64,000 nt of DNA, taken from the NCBI RefSeq assembly GCF_900215335.1, contig NZ_OCMT01000001.1, forward strand, positions 124,001 to 188,000, read 5' to 3'. How positions within the stretch are numbered: position 1 is the first letter of the stretch; every line of letters starts with the position of its first letter. This DNA comes from Pedobacter xixiisoli. GTDB taxonomy: Bacteria; Bacteroidota; Bacteroidia; Sphingobacteriales; Sphingobacteriaceae. Made by a program: the position numbers and the translations under genes. Shown one piece after another: positions 37,672 to 45,196 of the stretch. Below the pieces are notes generated by a model. That model saw nothing but the letters and a program-made list of their open reading frames with translations. It made no database searches and was not told the DNA's origin.

Positions 37672-37755
37672 ACCCAGGTGGCGAAATTGGTAGACGCACC
37701 AGCTTGAGGGGCTGGCGCCCTTAAGGGTGTGGGAGTTCGAATCTCCTCTTGGGTA
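37672..37755 (+). tRNA. tRNA-Leu(GAG)
   Basis: An 84-nt class-II cloverleaf. The acceptor stem ACCCAGG pairs with CTTGGGT (one G-U), with discriminator A. The anticodon arm is CCAGC-TTGAGGG-GCTGG, giving anticodon GAG for CUC/CUU. The long variable arm CGCCCTTAAGGGTG and a TTCGAAT T-loop confirm leucine. CCA is not encoded. It is followed at once by a terminator. Confidence 0.95.
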
Positions 37756-37756
37756 C

Positions 37757-37790
37757 AACCGGACTCTGAATTTTCAAAGTCCGGTTTTTT
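37757..37790 (+). terminator. intrinsic terminator after tRNA-Leu(GAG)
   Basis: AACCGGACT pairs perfectly with AGTCCGGTT (9 bp, 12-nt loop), followed by further T. Confidence 0.92.
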
Positions 37791-37956
37791 AAATATCAAT
37801 TCGGATGGTTATCCTATCTCAGCACTATTCAAAGTGTTTCAACTAAACTTTTTTGATAGCTATTGAAGCAGTACAATCGGTCCTATTGTAGATAAATTGT
37901 TTGCTGTCTTCCTTAATTAGCACCGTATACATTTTACTTTTAGATTAGATCATCAC

Positions 37957-38379
37957 TTATTTTAATTCCAATCGTTCCATCAATTCTACTGTCTTTACCT
38001 TTATAAAACCTTCCTTGTCTTTTTTAACTTCTTCTAGTATCGCTTTGCGATCTGCTGGAATCGTAAGATATTTATCTGCCCATAAGTTAATCTCAAGCAT
38101 CAATGGAAGTAAACCAATCCCTTTTTGAGTTAATTTATATAAAACCTTGGCTTTGCTATCTGGATGATCTTGTTTGATAACTACGCCATTTTCTTCCAGC
38201 ATCTGTAATCTGGAAGCCAAAATATTGGTCGCTATTTTTTCATCCGATTTTAGGAAATCACCATAAGTACATTGTTTAGCAAACATTAAATCCCTCACGA
38301 TTAACAACGACCATTTGTCTCCCCATATATCTAATGAGCTGCTAATAGGGCATTCAGACCGTTTTTTTAAATCTCCCAT
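37957..38379 (-). CDS. HxlR-family transcriptional regulator
   Basis: A 140-residue winged-helix regulator of the HxlR/DUF24 family. The N-terminal CPISSSLDIWGDKWSLLIVRDLMF contains the conserved Cys (residue 10), which in characterised relatives senses quinones, aldehydes or other electrophiles. The helix-turn-helix (ILASRLQMLEENGVV) and wing (YKLTQKGIGLLPLM) follow. It is divergent from the reductase operon starting at 38475, with a palindromic operator between them, so it very probably controls that operon and itself. Family members can repress or activate; repression released by thiol modification is the simplest model. Confidence 0.93.
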   Translation of the reverse strand: MGDLKKRSECPISSSLDIWGDKWSLLIVRDLMFAKQCTYGDFLKSDEKIATNILASRLQMLEENGVVIKQDHPDSKAKVLYKLTQKGIGLLPLMLEINLWADKYLTIPADRKAILEEVKKDKEGFIKVKTVELMERLELK

Positions 38380-38397
38380 AAAATAAATTATTAAATC

Positions 38398-38446
38398 ACT
38401 TGCAAATTAAAAGTTGTTTATATATTTGCACTTGCAAAACGCAAGT
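38398..38446 (+). promoter_or_regulatory. promoter and HxlR operator of the OYE/SDR/MDR operon
   Basis: TTG at 38400-38402, an 18-bp spacer, then TATATTTG at 38421-38428 make a strong Bacteroidota promoter. Just downstream, ACTTGC-AAAAC-GCAAGT at 38430-38446 is a perfect 6-bp palindrome over the start site. A second ACTTGCAAA half-site at 38398 overlaps the -33 TTG. Operator placement over -33 and +1 suits repression by the divergent HxlR protein. Confidence 0.75.
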
Positions 38447-38474
38447 AAAATTACATAATTAAATTATAGATGCA

Positions 38475-39569
38475 ATGGAAAAATCAATAATTTTCGAACC
38501 TTATAGCCTAAGAGGCCTAGCGCTGAGCAACCGCCTGGTTATGGCACCGATGACACGTTCCCGTGCCAATAATGAAGGAAATGTCGCTACAGAATTAATA
38601 GCGGAGTATTATGCCCAAAGAGCCACGGCAGGACTTATCATTACAGAAGGAACTTTCGTGAACGAAGAGGCTATAGGTGTGGTAAATGTACCCGGAATTT
38701 ATACAGATGAACAGGTAAAGGGCTGGAAACTAACTACAGAGGCCGTACACCAAAAAGGCGGAAAAATATTCGCACAATTATGGCACACTGGTGCCTATTC
38801 TCATCCTGATCTGCATAATGGAGAAAAACCATTGGCGCCTTCAGATGTAAATCCCGAGCAACAAGTGTTTACGATGGAAGGTTTTAAGCTATCCGAATCA
38901 CCAAAACCGATGTCTATCACAGATATCAAAAGAACGGTCAATGATTTTAGGGAGGCAGCCATTAATGCATTCGAAGCAGGTTTTGATGGTGTGGAACTGC
39001 ATGGTGCAAACGGTTACCTCTTACAGCAATTTTTCAGCAAAAACACTAACCTGCGTACAGATGAATATGGTGGTTCGGTAGAAAACCGGGCACGAATCCT
39101 GTTTGAGATTTTGGATGAACTGAAACAATCGGTTGACATTAAAAAGGTTGCTGTTCGTTTAAATCCTTCGCTAAATGGCATTATGGGCATTCTTGTAGAT
39201 GATGAAACCATAGCTCTTTATGATTATATCGTAAACAGGTTAAATGACTACGGACTGGCCTACCTGCACCTGATAGAACCTTTTACTGATGTGTCTGCAA
39301 TCCCGGATGCGGTACAGGAAGTAGCCAAACATTTCCGTCAGATTTACAAAGGTACCATTATGATTAACAGGGGATTTAATAAGGAAACTGCAACCAAAGT
39401 GTTAAATGATGGTGATGCAGACTTGGTATCGTTTGGTGTACCATTTTTAGCAAATCCTGATCTAGTTGAAAGATTTAGAATAAATGCCGCCCTTAACGTA
39501 CCAGACCAAACTACTTTTTATACACCAGGCGCAAAGGGATACACCGATTATCCAACATTGAATAAATAA
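38475..39569 (+). CDS. alkene reductase, Old Yellow Enzyme family (NemA-like)
   Basis: A 364-residue FMN-dependent TIM-barrel reductase that uses NAD(P)H to reduce activated C=C bonds in enones, maleimides, quinones and similar electrophiles. NemA-type signatures are present: NRLVMAPMTRSRANNEGNV, QLWHTGAYSHPDLHNGEKP and VELHGANGYLLQQFFS followed by NLRTDEYGGS, which include the active-site His/Asn pair region. First gene of a four-gene operon with two SDRs and an MDR reductase, divergent from an HxlR regulator. The set suggests a response to electrophilic or quinone stress. Catalytic regions look complete. Confidence 0.94.
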   Translation: MEKSIIFEPYSLRGLALSNRLVMAPMTRSRANNEGNVATELIAEYYAQRATAGLIITEGTFVNEEAIGVVNVPGIYTDEQVKGWKLTTEAVHQKGGKIFAQLWHTGAYSHPDLHNGEKPLAPSDVNPEQQVFTMEGFKLSESPKPMSITDIKRTVNDFREAAINAFEAGFDGVELHGANGYLLQQFFSKNTNLRTDEYGGSVENRARILFEILDELKQSVDIKKVAVRLNPSLNGIMGILVDDETIALYDYIVNRLNDYGLAYLHLIEPFTDVSAIPDAVQEVAKHFRQIYKGTIMINRGFNKETATKVLNDGDADLVSFGVPFLANPDLVERFRINAALNVPDQTTFYTPGAKGYTDYPTLNK

Positions 39570-39595
39570 CATATAAGTTCTTAAACTCAACAATC

Positions 39596-40324
39596 ATGAA
39601 AATAACAGGAAATACAGTATTTATCAGCGGTGGAAGTGCCGGTATTGGTTTGGCAATTGCTAAAAAACTAAGTGCTTCAGGTAATCATATAATCATTAAT
39701 GGCCGTGATGAAACACGTCTTCAAAACGCCTTAAAAGAATTGGATAATGCAGTAGCCATTCGTGGCGATTTATCGATAGCAGCAGATAGAATTCGCATTG
39801 CAGAAGATCTGAAAGTAAACCACCCACAGATTAACATTATCATCAACAATGCTGGTGCAGCGTTTATGAACGATTTGAGCGACGCTAATAACAATGCGGC
39901 AGAAAAAGCCTATCAAGAAATGAATACCAATTACATCAGTGTGATTGATTTTACTGCGTTAACTTTACCCTTACTTTTAAAACAGGAAGAGGCAGCAATC
40001 GTAAATGTTTCCTCTATTGCTGTATTCAGGTCTAACAAATATCTACCAACCTATTCGGCAAGTAAAGCGGCATTACATAGCTATACGCAGGGATTGAGGG
40101 ATACATTTGCAGAAAACGAAAATTTAAATATTTACGAACTTTATCCGCCTTTGGTAAATACCGAGTTTTCTGCAGAAATTGGTGGAGCAAATGGAATTCC
40201 GGCATCTGAAGTGGCAGATGAACTGTTCGTTGCATTGGAAAAAAATCAATTCGAAGTACCAGTTGGTGATACAAAGAAAATCCACGAATTGGTTGTTCCA
40301 ATTACAGAAAATGTTCCTCACTAA
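39596..40324 (+). CDS. SDR-family oxidoreductase
   Basis: A 242-residue classical short-chain dehydrogenase. It has the cofactor-binding SGGSAGIGLAI near residue 11, NNAGAAF, and the catalytic YSASK with upstream Ser in VNVSSIAVF. It resembles the DltE/oxidoreductase group of SDRs that occur beside HxlR regulators. It follows the Old Yellow Enzyme gene by 26 bp and precedes a second SDR by 12 bp. The C-terminus is short and ends VVPITENVPH. NAD(P)-dependent redox of a carbonyl is certain as a class; the substrate is unknown. Confidence 0.92.
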   Translation: MKITGNTVFISGGSAGIGLAIAKKLSASGNHIIINGRDETRLQNALKELDNAVAIRGDLSIAADRIRIAEDLKVNHPQINIIINNAGAAFMNDLSDANNNAAEKAYQEMNTNYISVIDFTALTLPLLLKQEEAAIVNVSSIAVFRSNKYLPTYSASKAALHSYTQGLRDTFAENENLNIYELYPPLVNTEFSAEIGGANGIPASEVADELFVALEKNQFEVPVGDTKKIHELVVPITENVPH

Positions 40325-40336
40325 TTTCAACAGGTA

Positions 40337-41104
40337 ATGGATTTAAAAGAAAAAACAATCCTGATCACAGGTGGTGGTTCGGGTATAGGATTGGAAGCGG
40401 CAAAGCAATTTTTGGAAATTGGGGCAAAGGTGATCATTACGGGCAGAAATCAGGACAAATTAAATGCCGCAAGGAAATTGTACCCTAGTCTAATTGCTAT
40501 ACAAAGTGATGCGGGTAATGAAGCAGATGCCCAATTCCTTTTTGACAAAGTTAAAGAACTTGGCGGGATTGATATACTGTACAACAATGCCGGTGTTGGC
40601 ATTCCGCCTACCAATTTAGGTGTAGCAAACGACAAGCATCTCAAAGGCGCTATTTATGAAATGGAGGTCAATTATTTTGGTGTTATCCGCCTCAATAATC
40701 TTTTTATGGAAATGCTCAAATCAAGAAAGGAAGCAGCTATCATTAATACTACCTCCATCTTGAGTATTGTGCCGTCAATGATAGAAGCTACTTATTCGGC
40801 ATCAAAATCTGCATTGTCCTTCTATACCAAGTCTTTAAGAGGGCATCTGCAAATTTTGAACAGCAATGTAAAAGTTTTCGAACTGTTGCCACCACTGGTA
40901 GATACGGAAATGGTTGCAGATCGAGATGATAAAAAAATAAGTCCTGAAAAATTGGTGAAAGAACTGATAGGGGGATTGGAAAAAGACCAATATACCATTC
41001 AGGTTGGAGATACAAAATTGATATATGTATTGAACCGACTTTTCCCTAAATTGACATTTGGATTGATCAATCCAAAGAAATCGGAAGCAGCATTAAAATC
41101 ATAA
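40337..41104 (+). CDS. SDR-family oxidoreductase
   Basis: A 255-residue classical SDR, related to its upstream neighbour and probably arising from duplication. Signatures are TGGGSGIGLEA at the N-terminus, NNAGVGIP, and the catalytic YSASKSALSFYTKSL with Ser in INTTSILSI. The shared C-terminal block (LLPPLVDTEMVADRDDKKI compared with LYPPLVNTEFSAEIGGANG in the neighbour) supports a common origin. It lies third in the HxlR-controlled operon, 8 bp before the MDR reductase. Substrate unknown. Confidence 0.92.
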   Translation: MDLKEKTILITGGGSGIGLEAAKQFLEIGAKVIITGRNQDKLNAARKLYPSLIAIQSDAGNEADAQFLFDKVKELGGIDILYNNAGVGIPPTNLGVANDKHLKGAIYEMEVNYFGVIRLNNLFMEMLKSRKEAAIINTTSILSIVPSMIEATYSASKSALSFYTKSLRGHLQILNSNVKVFELLPPLVDTEMVADRDDKKISPEKLVKELIGGLEKDQYTIQVGDTKLIYVLNRLFPKLTFGLINPKKSEAALKS

Positions 41105-41112
41105 TCATCAGA

Positions 41113-42114
41113 ATGAAAGCATATACCATTGATAAATATGGAAAAAAAGAAACCTTACACCTTAACGATGTGCCAGTTCCGCAGGTAAAAGACAACGATG
41201 TGTTGGTAGAGATTCATGCAGCAGGCTTAAACCTGTTAGACGCTAAAATAAAATCAGGGGAGTTTAAATTGATTTTACCTTACAAGCTTCCGCTCGTGTT
41301 GGGACATGATGTTGCAGGTGTGGTAATCAAGGTTGGGAAAAATGTAAAAAAATTCAAGATCGGCGATGAGGTTTATTCACGACCTGCCGATTTTCAGATT
41401 GGTACATTTGCAGAATTTATTGCCATAGACGAGAAGGACGTAGCGTTTAAACCTAAAAACCTGACGATGGAGGAAACGGCATCTGTTCCGTTGGTGGCAC
41501 TAACCGCTTGGCAGGCGCTGGTAGAAAAAGCAGACCTCAAAAAAGGGCAAAAGGTTTTTATCCAAGCAGGTTCGGGTGGTGTGGGCACCATTGCTATTCA
41601 ATTGGCGAAATATTTGGGCGCAACGGTTGCCACGACGGCCAGCGAAAAAAGTTTTGCCTTGCTTAAAACACTTGGTGCAGATGTGCTGATAGATTATAAA
41701 ACACAGGATTTTGTAGATCTATTAATAGACTATGATGCTGTATTGAACAGTCAGGATACAAAAACCCTTGAAAAATCAATCCGTATCCTAAAGCTGGGAG
41801 GAAAAGCTGTTTCCATTTCTGGTCCACCAACACCAACTTTCGCAAAAGAAGCAAACGTGCCGTGGTTTGTGAAAATAATCCTTACACTGATCAGCAGCGG
41901 TATCCGAAAGAAAGCAAAAAAACAAAATGTTGATTATTCTTTCTTATTTATGAGGGCAGAGGGTGAGCAGTTAAGTAAAATCACTACGCTTATAGAGGCA
42001 GGTACTATCAAACCGATTGTAGACAAGATATTTCCATTTGAGAAAACCAACGAAGCATTAGCTTATGTTGAAAGTGGGCGTGCTAAAGGGAAAGTAGTGG
42101 TTAAAGTGAAATAA
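41113..42114 (+). CDS. NADPH-dependent MDR oxidoreductase (quinone reductase-like)
   Basis: A 333-residue zinc-independent medium-chain dehydrogenase/reductase. It has the GroES-like domain (VPQVKDNDVLVEIHAAGLN, GHDVAGVV) and the nucleotide-binding IQAGSGGVGTIAIQLAKYLG. The structural-zinc cysteines of alcohol dehydrogenases are missing, which is typical of quinone oxidoreductase and enone reductase branches. It ends the operon, 8 bp after the second SDR. With the Old Yellow Enzyme it would give two independent enzymes for reducing alpha,beta-unsaturated carbonyls or quinones. Confidence 0.92.
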   Translation: MKAYTIDKYGKKETLHLNDVPVPQVKDNDVLVEIHAAGLNLLDAKIKSGEFKLILPYKLPLVLGHDVAGVVIKVGKNVKKFKIGDEVYSRPADFQIGTFAEFIAIDEKDVAFKPKNLTMEETASVPLVALTAWQALVEKADLKKGQKVFIQAGSGGVGTIAIQLAKYLGATVATTASEKSFALLKTLGADVLIDYKTQDFVDLLIDYDAVLNSQDTKTLEKSIRILKLGGKAVSISGPPTPTFAKEANVPWFVKIILTLISSGIRKKAKKQNVDYSFLFMRAEGEQLSKITTLIEAGTIKPIVDKIFPFEKTNEALAYVESGRAKGKVVVKVK

Positions 42115-42526
42115 AGCGACTAGTTTTTTATCCCTACAAAATTTTCTAAAACCACCTATTTGAATCAATTCGACAATAAAATGGTTGTAATTCCGCACGG
42201 TAACATTGACCAAATTCAGATACTCCTAAGTAAGTTTTGTAATCGTTGAAGTAAGTTCCTGTCATTGTCAAGGGTAAATGGATAGTGGCTCTAAAGTCGG
42301 TTCACGTTAAGTCCACATATTAGCATAAAAACATGGACTTAACATGGACCTACTATGGACTTACTATAGCTCAAACTTGAGCAATGTCTTATCCGTGTAT
42401 AGCAAATACAGATTCTTGATGTCATTTATTCGAAATAAAACTGAAATCCATTTTTAACTTTTGAGTGAATACTTCTAAATAAAACATTTCAGTACTATCG
42501 ATGTTGCTCTATTAAAACGAGTCATC
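42115..42526. other. 412-bp spacer with a small tandem/inverted repeat
   Basis: No gene. The only structured part is at 42306-42367, described separately. The rest is AT-rich with stops in every frame. Confidence 0.45.
42306..42365. repeat. three tandem 11-bp units and an inverted copy
   Basis: ATGGACTTAAC, ATGGACCTACT and ATGGACTTACT follow one another without gaps (42333-42365). GTTAAGTCCA at 42306 is the perfect inverse of TGGACTTAAC at 42334. An 11-bp period places the units on one face of the helix. It sits 160 bp upstream of the SDR gene at 42527. Confidence 0.7.
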
Positions 42527-43510
42527 ATGAATGCAATAGAAAACATATCCAACTTTGAAAATAAAACTGTAGTGATTACTGGTGCATCTAGTGGCGTAGG
42601 CTTAGCAACGGCAGAAGCTTTCGCTAAAGCAGGTTGTAATTTAGTGCTAGTGGCTAGAGGAGCAGAAGCTTTAGATATTGCGGTAAAGCGCTGTGAAGTA
42701 CTGGGGGCAAAAGCTATTGCGGTACCAACCGATGTTTCAGACTATGTGCAAGTACAGCAACTAATTAGCCATGCTTTAGCCTTTAGGGGCAAAATAGATT
42801 ACTGGATAAATAATGCCGGAGTAATGGCCAGTGGTAAATTTGAAGAAATACCAATTGAAGTAAGCCATCAAGTGGTAAAAACCAACCTCTTCGGCTATCT
42901 TAATTGTGCGCATGCTTTATTGCCTGTTTTTAAACAACAAGGTCACGGTGTGTTAGTCAATAACGTTTCCATTGGTGGCTATATGCCTGCCCCTTATAGT
43001 GCAGTCTATTCGGCAACTAAGTTTGGGATAAAGGGAATGATGGAATGTCTACAAGGAGAGCTTTCAGCTGAAGAACATATTCACATCTGTAACTTATATC
43101 CTCAAATACAACGTTCTACGGGAAATATGCATTCGGCAAAGTATTCTGGACTCGATTTTAAAGTCCCACCGTTTGCCGCAGACCCCAAAGACACGGCAGC
43201 GCAATTATTGCAGTTAGCAATTGATCCGCAAAAAGACAAATTCCCAGATTTCAGCTCTTGGGCACTTAAAACCATGCATTCGATTTTTCCAAAATTACTG
43301 GTAAATACAGCATCGGCTGGCATGCGTATGATGATGAAATTAAAGCAAGGCCAACCTACCGCAGGTAATGTATTACAACCCTCAGGTAATCCACACCGCA
43401 TTTACGGCGAAACGATATGGCCAGTGCCTTCTAAAACAACAAAAATGGCTATGGGTATTGGCGTGCTAGTTGGTGTGGTGTTGCTAATGACTTCAAGCAG
43501 AAGAGGGTAG
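42527..43510 (+). CDS. SDR-family oxidoreductase with C-terminal membrane segment
   Basis: A 327-residue SDR with the classical core (TGASSGVGLATAEAF, NNAGVMASG, catalytic YSATK with Ser in VNNVSIGGYM) plus a longer C-terminal part. That part includes an amphipathic basic stretch and finishes with a hydrophobic helix MAMGIGVLVGVVLLMTSS followed by RRG, which may anchor it to the inner membrane. It stands alone, separated from the HxlR operon by the 412-bp spacer, and is convergent with the first small-RNA element. Substrate unknown. Confidence 0.9.
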   Translation: MNAIENISNFENKTVVITGASSGVGLATAEAFAKAGCNLVLVARGAEALDIAVKRCEVLGAKAIAVPTDVSDYVQVQQLISHALAFRGKIDYWINNAGVMASGKFEEIPIEVSHQVVKTNLFGYLNCAHALLPVFKQQGHGVLVNNVSIGGYMPAPYSAVYSATKFGIKGMMECLQGELSAEEHIHICNLYPQIQRSTGNMHSAKYSGLDFKVPPFAADPKDTAAQLLQLAIDPQKDKFPDFSSWALKTMHSIFPKLLVNTASAGMRMMMKLKQGQPTAGNVLQPSGNPHRIYGETIWPVPSKTTKMAMGIGVLVGVVLLMTSSRRG

Positions 43511-43552
43511 GCTGCCAGCGAAAGCATTTGCTAGAGCGAAATGTGTAGTTAT

Positions 43553-43608
43553 AAAAAAAGGACGAGGCTTCATACCGAAGCCCCATCCCATCTAAATTAA
43601 CGCTCTCA
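43553..43608 (-). ncRNA. candidate small RNA, copy 1 (about 56 nt)
   Basis: Reading the minus strand, the predicted RNA begins TGAGAGCGTTAATTTAGAT and ends in a 12-bp stem GGATGGGGCTTC / GAAGCCTCGTCC (two G-U pairs, loop GGTAT) followed by seven U. All bases from TGAGAG to the U-run are identical in the copy at 45758. A matching promoter lies directly upstream. Its small size and the self-contained promoter-terminator unit make a trans-acting or decoy RNA possible. A peptide beginning MGWGFGMKPRPFF could be read through the stem but would need transcription past the terminator in this copy. Confidence 0.6.
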
Positions 43609-43611
43609 CAA

Positions 43612-43674
43612 CAAATGTAGCTATAAACTTAAAAACTACAATGAAGTATCGGCATTACAGTTAATTCTATCGGC
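43612..43674 (-). promoter_or_regulatory. promoter and paired direct repeats of small RNA copy 1
   Basis: On the minus strand, TTG at 43641-43639, 19 bp, then TACATTTG at 43619-43612 match the Bacteroidota TTG-N19-TAnnTTTG consensus exactly. Upstream, GCCGATAGAA (43674-43665) and GCCGATACTT (43653-43644) are direct repeats with a start-to-start distance of 21 bp, abutting the -33 element. Paired repeats two helical turns apart are the geometry known for LytTR activators such as AgrA; the assignment to that family is inference. Confidence 0.65.
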
Positions 43675-43693
43675 GAATGGCTGTAAGGCATGA

Positions 43694-43840
43694 ATTTTAT
43701 CTATTGAGAGCTACTTTATCCCTCATTTAAGGAACATAAGGCTGGCCATCCATGGCCGGCAGTTATCTTATGCGATAGGCGGTGAAGACGATAGCGATGA
43801 AGACCCAAATCCGGATGATCTAAGAAGCGGCGGGAGGTGA
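43694..43840 (+). pseudogene. possible remnant or small acidic-tail peptide
   Basis: The plus-strand frame ending TGA at 43838-43840 encodes a hydrophobic-basic stretch and then a striking acidic tail, GGEDDSDEDPNPDDLRSGGR. There is no ATG in the frame after the stop at 43691, so it is either a fragment or uses a rare start. Acidic GG-containing tails occur in small Bacteroidota secreted peptides but I cannot name a family. Confidence 0.25.
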
Positions 43841-44185
43841 TGATAATTCGGCTTCCGATCTATGTACCTCAGTAAAAGCTTTGTTGGCAAATTGGAAATA
43901 TATAAGTCCTTTTGATCACGTCAGTTCTGGCATGTAAGAAAAAATACCTTTTACCACCTCCGTATCTTGTTCGTAAAGCGTACGAATAAGTTCAAAGAAA
44001 ATGGGAATAAGAACATTTGTAGTCCCCTAGCTGTAACACAGAAGATAGCCAGTAACAGTAGGTCTACACCGAAGCTATGCTGTAGATAAGTAAAAAGCTG
44101 TCTGTTATTGAACTGTAAGATTTTTAAGATACCAAAGACGTTTAGCGCTGAGATTTCTATCTTGGGCCTCTATAATTTATAATAA
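43841..44185. other. accessory spacer with a possible decayed minus-strand gene
   Basis: On the minus strand, about 44000 to 43830, a frame reads FELIRTLYEQDTEVVKGIF, then YMPELT, stops at TGA (43916-43918), and would go on SKGLIYFQFANKAFTEVH and beyond to a TAG. This looks like an interrupted coding remnant, but no family is recognisable. The rest of the spacer shows nothing. Confidence 0.3.
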
Positions 44186-44668
44186 ATGGCCACAACGATA
44201 AGAAATATCAACAAAGAAGATAACCCTCTAATTGCCGAACTCATCCGAAAAGTATTTGTAGAATTTAAGATTGATAAACCTGGAACAGTTTATACAGATC
44301 CCACTACCGATGCCCTTTACGAGTTGTTTGATACCAATGGAGCTACTTATTGGCTTGCTGAAGAGGATGCGCACTTACTAGGCGGATGTGGGATTTATCC
44401 TACAGATGGTTTACCAGCAGGTTGTGTGGAATTGGTAAAGTTCTATCTTTCTGCCAATGCTCGTGGAAAAGGTCTAGGAAGAAAACTGATGGAGCAAAGT
44501 ATTGCTTCAGCTCGAAGCATGGGTTATAAGCAAGTGTATTTAGAGTCATTTCCAGAATTAGCAACTGCTGTTGGTATGTATGAAAAGGCTGGATTTAGAA
44601 AATTAGAACAGCCAATGGGAAACTCGGGACATTATGCATGTACACTTTGGATGTTGCTCGACTTATAA
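44186..44668 (+). CDS. GNAT-family N-acetyltransferase
   Basis: A 160-residue Gcn5-related acetyltransferase. The acetyl-CoA site SANARGKGLGRKLME (R-G-x-G-x-G/A type) is near residue 91, preceded by beta-strand VELVKFYLS and followed by YLESFPELATAVGMYEKAGFRKL, the C-terminal part of the fold. Typical substrates are small amines, amino acids or protein N-termini; none can be inferred. It is followed 17 bp later by a second GNAT gene, and the pair lies between the two copies of the small-RNA element. Cytosolic. Confidence 0.9.
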   Translation: MATTIRNINKEDNPLIAELIRKVFVEFKIDKPGTVYTDPTTDALYELFDTNGATYWLAEEDAHLLGGCGIYPTDGLPAGCVELVKFYLSANARGKGLGRKLMEQSIASARSMGYKQVYLESFPELATAVGMYEKAGFRKLEQPMGNSGHYACTLWMLLDL

Positions 44669-44685
44669 TTGCTATATTACAAATA

Positions 44686-45135
44686 ATGAAAGTAATAACT
44701 GTAAGGGAAAATCCAGAATATCAAGAACGAGCAATTAAGTATTTACAACATAGTTGGTCAGAAGTATCTCCAATTATTTATGAAGATTGTATTGTAAACT
44801 GTATAGGAGCCGAGCAATCCTTACCTCAATGGTATCTCTTAGAAAAAGAATCGGAGATCATAGGATGCGCTGGTTTGATTACCAACGATTTTATTAGCAG
44901 GATGGATCTGTACCCATGGCTGTGCGCAATATTCATTGCAGAAAAGCATAGAGGAAATAATTATGGGCAATTGCTGATTGAAAAAGCAAAAGAAGATACG
45001 AAAGCATTTGGTTTCTCTTTTCTGAATCTATGTACTGACCATATCGGTTACTATGAAAAATTTGGATTTAATTATATCGGTCAAGGCTACCATCCTTGGG
45101 AAGAAGAATCAAGGATTTATCAACTAAGGGTTTAA
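44686..45135 (+). CDS. GNAT-family N-acetyltransferase
   Basis: A 149-residue acetyltransferase with EKHRGNNYGQLLIEKAKED as the acetyl-CoA site and a C-terminal GYYEKFGFNYIGQGYHPW. The open frame starts upstream inside the preceding GNAT gene, but ATG 44686 gives MKVITVRENPEY, a normal GNAT start, and leaves a 17-bp gap. It is not closely related to its neighbour, so this is a cluster rather than a tandem duplication. Function unknown beyond acyl transfer. Confidence 0.88.
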   Translation: MKVITVRENPEYQERAIKYLQHSWSEVSPIIYEDCIVNCIGAEQSLPQWYLLEKESEIIGCAGLITNDFISRMDLYPWLCAIFIAEKHRGNNYGQLLIEKAKEDTKAFGFSFLNLCTDHIGYYEKFGFNYIGQGYHPWEEESRIYQLRV

Positions 45136-45196
45136 TCTATTGAAATAGGATTTTAAATTTAGTAGAAGATTGGTTTCATAAGCCATTAATCAAAAT

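Noticed and set aside
42306..42365. Short tandem repeats as a CRISPR array
   Set aside because: Units are 11 bp with no spacers and no cas genes are present anywhere in the window.
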